64,000 nucleotides of DNA from Diphasiastrum complanatum (taxonomy: Eukaryota; Streptophyta; Lycopodiopsida; Lycopodiales; Lycopodiaceae): positions 37,494,976 through 37,558,975 of the forward strand of contig CM055097.1 of NCBI GenBank assembly GCA_029204225.1. Reading direction: 5' to 3'. Every line of letters begins with the position of its first letter. The stretch's first letter is position 1. The position numbers and the translations under genes are program-made. Positions 1-10,599 of this stretch are shown in pieces. The notes under the pieces are model-generated. The model was not told where the DNA came from. It worked only from the letters and a program-made list of their open reading frames with translations, and searched no databases.

Positions 1-417
1 GTTCTGATGAAAGATAACAAGGACGAGTCCACCAATATGACAAAAAACGACAAAAAGAAGGTGTTGGATTCCTTGAAGTCGATCAAGATGAACTCGAATA
101 CAGTGTCATCCTCTACTCAGATGACTAAAAATCAAAAGATGACCAGTCGGGCTAAGATCCATATGCTGAAAGAGGAATCTCGACGAGCTCCAGTTCACGA
201 AATGCCTGAGACTTTCAAGAATTATACCTTGGATGACGTGGTAATTATGATGATGCAAGCCCATCGAGAACCTAATCAAAGTCAGTAACCAGCGAAACAA
301 GTCTTCGAGGGACCTGCATGAACACAACCAATGAACCTTGCCAAGCCAGGTGAAGAAGAAAAGATAGTGCATGTGGGGGAACAATTAACGCCCACATAGT
401 TCAAGAGACTACGATAA

Positions 418-1866
418 TTGTTGGTGGAGTATAAAGGTTGTTTTGCCTGGAGTTACAGTGATCTGAAGGGCATTCCACCAACAATAGTCCAACACACCAT
501 ACCCTTGGTGGATGGAGCAGTTCCCAAGGTGAGCTTACTACCACTGCAACCCGAATTACACAGAGCTGATCAAGGAGGAATTGCAAAAGCTGTTAGATGC
601 AGATTTCATTTATGAAATCGAGCACACGGAATGGATATTGCCGATAGTTATAGTACCCAAGAAAAATGGCAAAATACGGATCTATGTGAATCTGAAGGCG
701 CTAAATGCAGTGATAAAAAAGGATCATTTTCCTTTACCATTGACGGAGAGTGTCCTTGATAGAGTAGCTAGAGCCGAAGCCTACAGTTTTTTAGATGGCT
801 TTAGCGTTACAACCAGGTGAAGATAGCACTCCAAGACCAACATAAGACAATATTCGCCATGGAATGGGGAACCTATGCCTATAAGGTAATGCCATTCGGA
901 CTTTGAAATGCCCCAAGCACTTTTCAGTGTGTCATGTAGGCGGCATTCAAAGAGTATTTGCAAAAAATTCTAGAAATTTTCTTGGACGATCTGTGCATGC
1001 ATGGACCAGACTCAAAACACTTATCCAATTTGGAGAAGGTGTTACAAAAATGCCGCAGTTTTCAGATCTTCTTGAATCCAGAAAAATGTCAATTTTGGGT
1101 TACACATGGCTTGATTTTCGGCCATATAGTGTCAAGACACGGGATCGCCACAGACCTATCAAAGATCAGGATCGTTGTTGATCTACCACCACCGGGGACG
1201 ATCCGCGAAGTCTACATCTTCATGGGTCATGCTAACTATTATAGGATCTTCATTCTAGATTTTGCGGAGTTAGCCCGACCAATTTACAAACTCACAACGG
1301 ATCCAGATTGGAACGAGGAAGCCCTAAAGGCTTTCCAAAAACTTAAGGATGCATTGGTTTCAGCACCAATCCTACGTCCACCCAATTGGTCCATTGAGTT
1401 TCATGTGCATACGGACGTATCAAAGTATGCAGTTGGAGCAGTCTTAACCCAGCCAGGAGAACACAAAAAGGATTTTCCAATCCGATTTGCAAGCCGACAA
1501 CTCAGTGATACAGAAATGAATTTTTCAACCACAGAGCGGGAAGCACTGGCAATGATCTATTCGGTTAAGAAGTTTCGACACTACCTGTTGGCCACACACT
1601 TTGCTTTTTATACGGACCATCAACCCTTGCTCTATCTCGTGAACAAAGCCTGCAACATAGAGAGAATCACCAGATGGCTACTTCTATTGTTGGAGTTTGA
1701 TTTTCGGATAGTAGCACACACACACACACAAACATTGTCAAGCAGAGCGCAAGCCATAGGAAGGGGATGGGCAGGAACGCGACAACATCATCCAAGAATG
1801 CAGCCCAAAATTGTGCATGGGGGAGCGGTTTCAACACCAACAGTGTCTACTTTCTACAAGAAATAA
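418..1866 (+). pseudogene. Ty3/gypsy reverse transcriptase-RNase H, broken
   Basis: This would copy the element's RNA into DNA and degrade the template. Visible landmarks in order are FAWSYSDLKGIPP (about 445), VPKKNGKIRI (about 650), YSFLDGF (about 783), the catalytic FLDD (about 982), FGHIVSRHG (about 1120) and the RNase H strings HTDVSKYAVGAVL (about 1410) and YTDHQPLLYL (about 1612). The frame shifts near 555 and near 806. In-frame stops sit at 904-906 (where an NAP motif follows) and at about 936-938. From 958 to 1866 the frame is open for 302 codons. The last 45 codons after the CA repeat do not resemble gypsy protein and are probably read-through into untranslated sequence. The family assignment is firm and the function is lost. 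Confidence 0.85.
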
Positions 1867-2040
1867 AAAATCAGATTTTCACAACATGAAATCTGGATTT
1901 TCAGATCTACACTTGTTTCAGAGTAGTGTTACAGACTTATCCAAAAGCAGAGAACATTTTTGGTTACAATAACTTTCCAGGTTACAGTCTTGTTTGGGCT
2001 AGGATTTTGCAGGGATTTCAAGCAAGAAACGTGCTTGAAT
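1715..2040 (+). repeat. Gypsy 3' region, inverted copy at 49.8-50.1 kb
   Basis: From the (CA)n tract on, this stretch is closely similar to the reverse complement of about 49795-50122. The two share words such as GGGCTAGGATTTTGCAGGG and CAAGCAAGAAACGTGCTTGA. Both copies begin at a CA/GT microsatellite, so the junction is characteristic of the family. Whether this is 3' untranslated DNA or part of an LTR cannot be settled from two partial copies. Confidence 0.75.
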
Positions 2041-2267
2041 AGAGAATGGTAAGCTCACGATTGATTTCTTGATTTGACAAGTAAAGATCAGGAGCATGCG
2101 AACAAATAATGAACTAAACTAGAACAAATTGAATCTTTTAATCAAAAAAATATTTTAAAATAAACTAGAAAAAAATGTATGCATCCGAGATTGTGATTGT
2201 AATCTTGTCATATCGTGCACTAATCTAAGAAAGTCATCAACGGCGCCAATGTTTGGTAAAAGCTATA

Positions 2268-2395
2268 TCATGGATGTCAAAGAAACAAGCCACTATTTCA
2301 TTCTCATATAGTGAGGTTGAGTACAAAGCTCTTACACATTGCACAAAGGATATGGTATGGATCAAGAGGATGATCAAGGATCTTCACTTTGGCAC
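2268..2395 (+). pseudogene. Ty1/copia RNase H fragment
   Basis: An open stretch reads WMSKKQATISFSYSEVEYKA and then CTKDMVWIKRM, the copia RNase H pattern (usually SKKQ..IS.SS.EAEY.AL). It lacks the preceding polymerase and is cut at its 3' side by the LTR that starts at about 2395. It is a short relic. Confidence 0.75.
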
Positions 2396-2628
2396 ATGAA
2401 CCCATGCAATCTTCAACAGGTCAACTATAAATAGCTTACATCTCTTCATGCAGCCCTCCTGCCTATATCTGTCACATGTACGTGCGATACTCTCCTCTCA
2501 CGGTAATTAGTCACAGAGAGGCCTCGACATGGAATAAAATCTCGGCGTGATCAATAATTTTGAACACTAGAGGGCCGCTCTACCATATTAGGACTAGTCC
2601 ATGTCCTTAGCTAAATATGGCCATACCA
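2395..2628 (-). mobile_element. LTR of a gypsy family (LTR-1), minus orientation
   Basis: The reverse complement begins TGGTATGGCCATATT just after a polypurine tract (reverse complement TTTAAGGAGGGAAGAA at 2629-2645). It aligns with 25813-26100 on the plus strand and 45757-45963 on the minus strand. Shared landmarks are GACATGGA, CCTAATATGGTAGA, TTTTATTCCA and a TATA-like CTATTTATAG. The polypurine tract on its upstream side marks it as a 3' LTR. Confidence 0.75.
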
Positions 2629-4200
2629 TTCTTCCCTCCTTAAACTGCTTCTATCCTTAGAAGCTCCTTAAAATAGGAAATAATTACAGGAACAATTCTT
2701 CTAACTTTCAATATTAACCTAGAAAATCATTATCCTTAATCTGACTTTCATATCAAACAAGTACTCAGAGATAAAGCTATTTCCAATCGTTAATCTTTGT
2801 TCTGGAGTACAACTCAAGTTTCAAAAGTACACTAAGCAATAAATTTTTTCATCTGGGTTACACTCACCACAAGTTAGTAAAATCACCTTCATGTAAACAC
2901 TTACATGAAACATTGGGTGAAATATTATCTAACTTAGAAAATTTAAAGCTAAAGAAAATAATAATTATAGTCTGAAATTATCCACAAACTCTTGCAAACA
3001 ATTCATAAATGCTTCCAAGTACAAATATCCTTAGAATCCAATTCTAAGATATGATAATTCATTCAACTAGAATCTCTAGGAGAATCATTAAAATATAAAA
3101 TGATTAAAACTCAACTCGGAGTATGCTAGATACTCTCATGAGTTAGTTAGCCATGTTTCTAGCATCATATGCAAGAAAAAATAGCAATCATTCACCTTAG
3201 TAGATTTGTTTGTCCCCTATGATATCTGGAGATCTAATCAAAAGAAAAAACTGTACTCAAGCATCTGCAGACCATAAACTATAGCAGAATAGCATCCACT
3301 AGATAAATCAAATTCTCCACAAGTAAAATAACTTACGTTGTGAGAATTCCTGTGAAATCCATAGGTTATCAAATAAAATACTAGAGTAGAGATATTCAAA
3401 ACACTGATTTGAATTTTTACTTACTTGAGCCAAGAGCATTAACTCTAGGGACAAGCTTCTACCAACTAACAGATCCAATGTAATCCATGTACCAAATTCT
3501 ACTTCTAACATCACAATCGACATCCAAAATTGTGGACTACTCAATGGTTACACAGATATTAGCTATGAATTCAGCTAAATGAATTCTATCCAAGAAACTG
3601 ATTTTCGGTATTGAGCAATTATTTACAGGGATGACCAAAATCCTAATTGTGAAATACATTTCCTGACCACACTTACTACCTCTAATGTCCACTATTCTTT
3701 CTCCCTTAGAATTTTTGCTCTCGGATGTCGCCTATAAATCCAAGTTAGAAATCTGAAATTTAGTACAGAGTGAAGACTGTGTCGTAAACATATGCATACC
3801 TAATCAGTTACAAATAAGCTCATAATGTGCTCGCTCAATGGATAAGAAGTGCAACTGTAACAGACATAGAGAAGAAAATGAATGCTCAAGCTTAAGAGAA
3901 AACTGGCTCTCTCTCTTCTGTTATTGATAGCGAAATCTGATCTCTGCGTATTTACAAATGAGATGGTGTCGCTCTCTTATAGAAACACACACACGGCCTC
4001 TAACTGTCGCTCACCAACTGTTAAGGTGTCGGTTGGGAATAGTTATTGTGTCGCTCAAAGATGTCGCTCTAAAACGTTGTGAGTCTTAATTGCAATGTAT
4101 TTCTAAAGTGCAAATAGACCTTCACATGGATTTAGGCTCTATCACATATTTACATGTACAAAATTTGAAAATTTTACACTATATACACAATTAATTGCTC
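2629..4200 (-). mobile_element. Internal region of the LTR-1 gypsy element, decayed
   Basis: No reading frame of note. In reverse complement, part (for example about 3140-3180, GCATATGATGCTAGAAA) matches the stretch upstream of the plus-strand LTR at 25813 (near 25295). I read both as decayed 3' internal sequence of the same family. A small run of repeated GTCGCTC words lies at 3960-4070. The left boundary near 4200 is approximate. Confidence 0.5.
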
Positions 4201-5050
4201 AATGTGAAATTATAGGTCTCCACATATCTCCTTCCTCAGATGTGCAGCAGTTCGCAAACAACTGAGTCTTTTTCTGGTAGCTGGCTTCTTATGAAAAATT
4301 GTCTTTGCTCGGGCTTCATATTCTTCATTCACTTGTTCAACTGTCTTGCTGACTATAGCAGGGAAATAGTCATTCATCTTCAAAATAGTCTTCCTTGAAT
4401 GCGAGGCATGGGTAACCTCCCATTCCTCGATTTTCCAGAGGTCCAAGTGGCGCATCAATCAGTGTTTTATTGACAAGGTGATCATACCAACTTCTCTCAA
4501 ACAGTATTTGGGACATTTCAGCAGATGTGAAGGGACATTTCAACATGTGAAGGGACTTGTGGACTCCTGTCAGCTAGTCTTGGTTGACCCACGCTTGGAA
4601 TCTACACGTCTAGGCATCTGTGAACTTGAAGTAAAGGTCTACTAACTCTAAAGTCCTGACTTTAGAAGTTATGACTTAAAAAGAACAAATCAACATAACA
4701 CTGTTGAATAGAACTTGAAAAAGAACTCAAAAACTTAGTGAAGAACTTTAACATTCAATCACAAAATCATTCATTCAAGAGACTTGCCGAGGGGTCAAGA
4801 TGGGGACACCCCCCCAGAAGGATTTTCTTTCAAATTATGCAAGATCAATTGACCCAAGGCCAATTACATATACAATGGTTTTGGGAAGATGGATTCTTAG
4901 ATCTTTAACATCGATCAGAAGTTAACAAATTTTGGATCTTAAGGAATCTTATACCAAGAAAAGTGGTCCCTTATGACATGCAAAGACTTATTGATCAAGA
5001 AGAGAGCATGCATAGGCATTTGACATTATTAGGCATGACATGCATGAATC
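4200..5050. other. Unrecognised DNA with no convincing gene
   Basis: A minus-strand open stretch at 4210-4458 (82 codons, rich in Lys, Arg and Glu) matches nothing I know and has no supporting neighbour. A C-run (CCCCCCC) lies at about 4809. The remainder is AT-rich and non-coding in appearance. Confidence 0.4.
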
Positions 5051-5055
5051 CAATA

Positions 5056-5350
5056 TGACATGCAAGCTTCAAATCATACATGCAAGTTCCCAAATCAGAC
5101 ATGCAACTCCTAAATCAGACATGCAACTCCTAAATCAGACATGCAACTCCGGAATTAGACATGCATGACCCTTAAGCTATGGATGATGTGACATGCAAAG
5201 TCATCAAGTCATAGATGGTGTGACATGCAAAGCCATCAAGTCATGGTTGTTGTGATATGCAAAGCCATCAAGTCATGGATAATGTGACATGCAAAGCCAT
5301 CAAGTCATGGATGGTGTGACATGCATGGCCATCAGTCTTATGGATGGTGT
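5056..5350. repeat. Two adjacent short tandem arrays (20 bp and 32 bp units)
   Basis: About 5056-5160 holds roughly four copies of a 20-bp unit containing GACATGCAACTCCTAAAT. About 5178-5350 holds five copies of a 32-bp unit containing GTGACATGCAAAGCCATCAA with a few substitutions. Both units contain GACATGCAA, so the arrays probably grew from one seed. A short (GA)n tract follows at about 5360-5385. Confidence 0.8.
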
Positions 5351-5359
5351 GAAAGTTTT

Positions 5360-7178
5360 AGAGAGGGAGAGAGAGAGAGAGATGAAAGAGGTAAGAGAAA
5401 GTGAGTGTGTGTGAAAGTGGTTCCAATCCAAGCTTGACAGATCCTCCTCGAGCCATAGCTCCAAGCTTTCTTCCAAGCACCTACACACACAAAAACAAGA
5501 GCAAGAGGCAAAGCAAAAATGAATGGGAGATGAATAATGAGGGAGAGGGGTGAGTTAGTCCTTTTATAGGGATTGTGTAGCCTTTAGGAAGTGGCTGAGG
5601 TGTCCAAAATGAGTGTGAGAGGGGTAAGGGAGACTCTAGGATAAGTAAAGTGAGAGGGTGAGGTGTATAGGTGTGAGAGAGTGTTTATCAATTAGTTAAG
5701 GCAAAAGGGGTGGACTAGGAGAGCGCATTTTCCTAGATGTCCTATGGCTTACAAGCCATGTGGAAAAGTAGGTAAGTTACATATTGATAGGGATAGAAGA
5801 TAGGTAGCTTAACATTTAATGTTAGCCACTTTCAAGTTGAATATTTCTTTGTTTACAACATTGGGAGTCACCCAAGTGTTTTTCATGTCATGGGAAAGGC
5901 TTTGTATATGTCCATCTTACCTTGCATAATTTTCATCAATTCCTAGGCCCTTTTTTCTAGGGGTTGCCCATCCTCAATCATAGTGGAGTGTGATACAAAG
6001 GGTGATCAGTCCTTTGGTTTCTTCTCCCAGTCTTTATAGACTCGATTGAGCCTTCTTCAGGTACCATCTTTAAGCTTTAAGAAGCTTCTTTAGATTCATT
6101 CTTTAGGTACTCTTCTAAGTACCTGCACATACCCTTAAGAAAAGGTTAGGAGTCATACCATAAAATGGTTCATCATTAGATTTTATTTCTAGAACCTGCA
6201 TATCAACTGTTAGCATTGATCTACAGTTTCATTTCTTGTCTTTAGGCAATGATACCTGCATTCATATTTCATCATTTAGAGTAATAAGCTCTAATATTCA
6301 AAATACGTTTCATACAAAAAGAATGGAAGATTGGATGGCCTTTATTTCTTGGTCAATTTGGTCCAAACAATTTTACAAGATCGCCAAGGAAGGCAACTCG
6401 GTAATAGACACAAGCGACTGGCAGCTGATCTTCGACTTTGTCGGAAGCTAGCGCCTTATTAGTATCAAAGAATATGGGGGAGAGAAAATTGTCTCATTTA
6501 GTTTCAATCCCCATTAAATGTTCTGAGTCCCAGGCATAAGTGGCTACCGCGCGAACTTTTGGATTAGGGCAAATATTAATTGGTAAATATGGTGAGAGCC
6601 CTTCGGGCATCTACATCCGTATCCCAACCATGCTCTGATGGAATTCTCGGCCAACTGAAATTTTGAATCGTGATCTTGTCCAGAGGGGTGCCGCATTCCG
6701 CCCATTTGGATTGTCGTGTGCATGGCAGGAAGTGCGCATTCACCCGTAGTTGTTGCGGACTTGTCACTTAGGCCCTGATGGCCGTAGGGTCTCTTTTAAA
6801 AAGATGATGGTGCCACTCTGGTTGTGGTTTTAGGGCGGGCAGTGCTTGCAGCTCATTGTCTTTTATTGTCTGTGCGAAAAATGATATCTGCCAGCCGCCT
6901 CTTGATGACTCGTGGGATACTTTGCTAGAAACTCGTTTATTTTCTCCTCCATGGACTTTGGTCTTTGGAAGGCCCGGCTGACAGATATGGTGCGCGAACC
7001 TCTTGATGATGAGGCCTGTCCTTCCTCTTGGCTTTGGCTCGGACCTGCGTCTTGGCCTTGGTCTCGCGTCTCAGACCCGTATCAACTGGTCCCTGGTCTT
7101 GGCCTTTGGACCCTTGATCTTGACTGAACCCCCTACTGCTTGCTGGCCTTGGTCCTGGCTCGTGCTTGCCTGTGCAGC
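5360..7178. other. Unrecognised DNA; low-complexity stretch at 6990-7130
   Basis: No gene can be supported. From about 6990 to 7130 repeated CTTGGYCTTGG-like words make the strand G/T-skewed and give artificial open frames on both strands. From about 6480 to 6790 the GC content is higher than in the surroundings and several short frames are open on the minus strand. I could not match any of them to a family. It may be an old retroelement interior. Confidence 0.35.
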
Positions 7179-7441
7179 TGTTAGAAATCAATGATAAACT
7201 TCATTGTCATTGTTTACGAGGTACATTAATGTTGACAGTTGTGACCAGCTGTCATTAGTCGTAGGCTAGTCTATTAGTCTACTCATAGGTTTTCTCTCTC
7301 TATCAGGGGTTTAGGGTTTATTTGTACTTTTTACATTCTGTATGAGTTAGTGTAATAGAGTGACAGTGCGTGTTCTTCTTCCGCCTTCTTGTGGTGATTG
7401 CTTATGGTGAATGCTTGATGTTGCATATCTAATTCTTGACA
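7179..7441 (+). mobile_element. 5' LTR of the copia element
   Basis: 263 bp bounded by TGTTAGAAATC and TTCTTGACA, that is TG...CA ends. The primer-binding site follows directly. No matching 3' LTR is visible in the window. Confidence 0.75.
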
Positions 7442-7456
7442 TGGTATCAAAGCAGC
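7442..7456 (+). promoter_or_regulatory. Primer-binding site (initiator Met-tRNA type)
   Basis: TGGTATCAAAGCAG immediately follows the LTR's CA end. It fits the plant initiator-tRNA primer site (TGGTATCAGAGC) with small changes. This fixes the LTR boundary and the plus-strand orientation. Confidence 0.75.
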
Positions 7457-7630
7457 AATAGTCCTGCGTGCCTGATCAGTGGATACAGGTTGTCACAGGC
7501 TCCGCAACGAAGTGAGAAAGTCCTTCACGGGAGGTGAAAGCTTGGAGAGATAAAAATGGCTGGAAGAAATCCTTCTTTGGTGTATTTTGCAGGTTTGGAG
7601 CTCAGAATCATCAGTGGGGAATGAAGACAC

Positions 7631-7835
7631 AGTCCCGGAGGCATCAGAAAGGCCAGGGCAACATCAAACAAGTTGAAAATCTACTGAGTGGGGAGATTTT
7701 TACAATACTTCCTAGTTGTTGTGAAAAGCATAGTCCCGGAGGCATCCAAAAGGCCCTGAGGGCAGCATCAAACAAATTGAAAATCTGTTGAGTGGGGGAG
7801 ATTCTTACAATACTTCCTAGTTGTTGTGGAAAGTG
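7631..7835 (+). repeat. 101-bp tandem duplication in the copia leader
   Basis: A unit beginning AGTCCCGGAGGCATC recurs at 7631 and 7732. Both copies continue through an AACATCAAACAA or AGCATCAAACAA word and end with CTTCCTAGTTGTTGTG. It lies between the primer-binding site and gag, in untranslated leader. Confidence 0.75.
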
Positions 7836-8094
7836 CTATTTGTGTGAGAGGTTTGCCAAGGAATCTCTCATTTGTCTGTTTGGAGTACCACAAATCACAC
7901 TAGATAGTGTCTAGTACTGTCATTCAGAGTTAGGAAGCTTCATACTTTTCACATTACTGATCTCTGTCTTTTGAACAATCACGCATTTTGAAATCTTTGC
8001 AAAGAGGAGGCAGCATAGCCGCCGCGCCGAAGTGGGAAATCTAGAATATTCCCTCTGAAAGTTCGTATATTCTCTCTACTTTTTCATCTTGTCC

Positions 8095-8345
8095 GTACCA
8101 ATATCAGATCGACGCCAGAGGTAAAGAAAACCAAGAGCAATCATACATTTGCGCGTCATACCGATATCACATATCAGTACCAATATTGGAGCGACGCGCC
8201 AGAGGTAAAGAAAATCCAGAGCAATCGTCCATCCGCGTGTCATACCGATATCGCATATTTGTACCAATATCGGATCCACGAGCTCGAGCTAAAGAGAATC
8301 CTGAGTAGTCGTGCACCCGTGCGTCTTACCGATATCGGGTGTCCA
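8095..8345 (+). repeat. Three ~83-bp tandem repeats in the copia leader
   Basis: Units start at about 8097, 8179 and 8263 with ACCAATAT, and each carries CGATATC or a close variant near its end. They are diverged from one another, so they are old. Repeats just upstream of gag may have regulated transcription or packaging, but that is inference. Confidence 0.75.
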
Positions 8346-8408
8346 ACCAAAAAATTTACAGTTTTGTGGTGTGATAAATTTTGTGAGCTAGACTCATCTA
8401 TCCAATAA

Positions 8409-10026
8409 TGGCAACTCTAAATGAGAGTGTCCTTAATGAGTCAAGCAAATTGGAAAGTGCCGGCAACTATGCAGCTTGGAAATCAAACTGAAGAACATTT
8501 TGATGGAAAAGGAGCTGTGGGAGATCGTGACAGGTGAAGAGACAAGGTTAGTGATTGAAGAAGATCAGCGGGCATTTGATAGGAGAAAATAGAAAGCCAA
8601 GAATGTCATCAACTTATCCATAAGAGAGGCAATTATCCCCTATATTTTAGATTCAAAAGGACCAAAAGAAGCGTGGGATACATTGAAGGCATTGTTTGAA
8701 ACGACAAATACATCTCGAATATTGTTTCTGAAGACGAAGTTGCATACATTGCAGATGGATGATGGTGCAACTATTGCTGATCACATACTGAAAATCAAAG
8801 AGATCTGTGACCAATTAGCAGCAGTTGGAGAGCAAGTACAAGATCGTGAGATCGTGCAATTGACATTGAATAGTCTGAGTGAGTCACATCAGATGTTTGT
8901 GACGAGTATAGCCACAAGAGAAAATCTTCCAACCTATGAAGAACTAGGTGGATTGCTTTTGCAAGAAGAGCAACGTCAAGAGAACTTGAATCATCGTAAC
9001 AGGAGCTATGATCAAGCTCTTGCAGTTAGAGGACGAGGTGGAAGATTTGGCCGTGGAAGGTATCAATCGAGAGGAGGAAACTCAAGCCGAGGATCATTTC
9101 AACAATTTTATGAGCAAGTCAATGATAGTCCGAATCGAGGCAATTGGAATCAAGGCCGAGGTCAAGGACGCGACTATTCAAGACAAAATAAACCTGAAAA
9201 TTGTAGATACTACAACAAACCTGGCCACTGGGAGTGTGAATGCTCCAAGAAACAGAAGGAAATGGAACAAAGAAAAGACAAATGGCAATTGAAAAATTAT
9301 GCTGATCAACATCAATTTGATGACTATTATTATGAAGACAATTATACTGATCAACATCAATACGATGATGATCAATATGAAGATGATACTGGTGAGCGTT
9401 TAAAATTGTTCATTATAGCATTAATGACAAGTGATGAAGCCAAGGATATATGGTACATTGATAGTGGTGCATCCAAGCACATGACTTCAAGGAAAGAGTG
9501 GTTTTCAGAACTCAAGGAAACTGACGATGGTGATGAAGTTGGACAAGCTGATGGCAAATTGCTATCTGTTAAAGGGGTTGGAGTGGTACCAGTGAAGTTA
9601 GCCAGCGAGAAGATAAAGCAGATAAGCAATGTGCAATATGTACTTAACTTAGCTAAAAATCTACTATCTGTTGGGACGATGGCTGATCAACAACTCAAGG
9701 TTGAGTTTAACAATGACAAATGTCTTGTCAAAGACATCAAGAATCAGTACAAAGAGATTGCTATAGGAGCCAGAGTCAACGAGAATCGACTCTACAAATT
9801 GAATGCGAGATCTTTTACTCAAGCTATGGTAAGCACTGTTGATAGTCGAAGTGATCTTTGGCATCAAAGGTTTGGTCATATCAATACTCAAAGCTTGCAA
9901 ATTCTTAAAAGAGGTAATCTAGTTGTTGGATTTCCTGATATCTCTTTTGAAGGAAAAATTTGTGAGGGTTGCATTTTGGGAAAACAACATAGAGATCATT
10001 GTATTAGATTGCTCTTGATTGTGTGA
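8409..10026 (+). pseudogene. Copia gag-protease-pre-integrase polyprotein, broken
   Basis: The start reads MATLNESVLNESSKLESA, typical of a copia gag N-terminus. A frameshift near 8478 and a TAG at 8590-8592 (where Trp would fit) separate it from a 447-codon frame at 8683-10026. That frame contains the gag (UBN2-type) region, a Gly/Arg-rich linker, a zinc knuckle CRYYNKPGHWECEC whose second Cys has become Tyr, an acidic Asp/Tyr repeat region, the protease motif WYIDSGASKHM (about 9452) and the pre-integrase zinc region LWHQRFGHIN...CEGCILGKQHR. The integrase core is missing. It is non-functional as it stands. Confidence 0.88.
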
Positions 10027-10385
10027 TTCATATTTGCTTTTCTAGATCAAGACATTGGTGACTAGTTTTGCGATAGATTGGTGTATCAATCAATCAATCA
10101 CTCGTGGGGTTTTTTGTAGGCTCATTTATGGTCCTTAGTATTGTACTTTCAACAGAGATGATATCTGTTCGCTATTTTTCCTTGATCGAGTTTTCATGCA
10201 TTGTCAAAAAAGAAACGTGTCCAATGTTTTTCCATTTCTTGTTGTGACTAGAAAGCTTCATTTTACAAATGTCTCTCAGACATTGGCAAACCCTTACCAA
10301 AAATTGCAAAGACTTATTAATGAATTGATTGATTTTTTTTCATATGAAAATGATTGGATATCTCTCGGGCATGACAACAGTTTAT
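10027..10385. other. Non-coding spacer, nothing recognised
   Basis: AT-rich sequence with a short CAATCAATCAATCA run at about 10088. No LTR, gene or repeat partner is visible elsewhere in the window. Confidence 0.4.
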
Positions 10386-10416
10386 GCTCTGAAAAAAAGA
10401 GAGATATTGTATTATT

Positions 10417-10599
10417 GTGGAGAAGGATCTCGTTCAGTCTGCATTTGTTATTCAAAGGATTGTAGTTGTTGAAGATTTGCTCAATGCAAATGATGAAGGG
10501 GGCACGAGGTATGCACAACACAATGAAAATGTTCAAGTGGCTTCGACAAAGCCACAACCCCCTTTGAAGGATGAACCAAGTGATTTTGCTAACTTGTAG
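10417..10599 (+). other. Duplicated 60-codon reading frame of unknown origin
   Basis: A frame of 60 codons with an Asp/Asn/Glu-rich middle (LLNANDEGGTRYAQHNENV) and a Pro-rich end. The copy at 56550-56732 on the minus strand has the same length and only a few changed residues. Conservation could reflect selection, or simply a fairly recent common origin with the arm. I do not recognise the sequence. It may be a retroelement scrap. Confidence 0.35.

Larger units (their letters stand above)
1..2050 (+). mobile_element. Decayed Ty3/gypsy retrotransposon, 5' end outside window
   Basis: A plus-strand run holds a protease-RT spacer, a reverse transcriptase and an RNase H in gypsy order, all interrupted by frameshifts and stops. 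No integrase follows the RNase H. The coding part ends at a short (CA)n at about 1715-1730 and passes straight into about 320 bp that reappear in inverted orientation at 49795-50122. The 5' LTR, if any, lies outside the window. The first 290 bases are open but match nothing I recognise. The element cannot be autonomous. Confidence 0.85.
7179..10016 (+). mobile_element. Ty1/copia element: 5' LTR, leader, gag-protease; 3' part missing
   Basis: The element has a 5' LTR (7179-7441), a primer-binding site starting at 7442, a leader of about 960 bp with two sets of tandem repeats, a broken gag start at 8409 and a long gag-protease-pre-integrase frame to 10026. Integrase, reverse transcriptase, RNase H and 3' LTR are absent, so it is truncated. 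It ends where unrelated sequence begins near 10016-10026. This is the most complete 5' half of any element in the window. Confidence 0.85.

Noticed and set aside
6937-7194. Overlapping frames rich in Gln, Lys and Arg or Leu and Trp
   Set aside because: They arise from CTTGG-type low-complexity sequence and are open on both strands at once.
8076-8279. Minus-strand repeated frame (CDIGMTR...LYLWR)
   Set aside because: It is the reverse reading of the ~83-bp leader repeats of the copia element.
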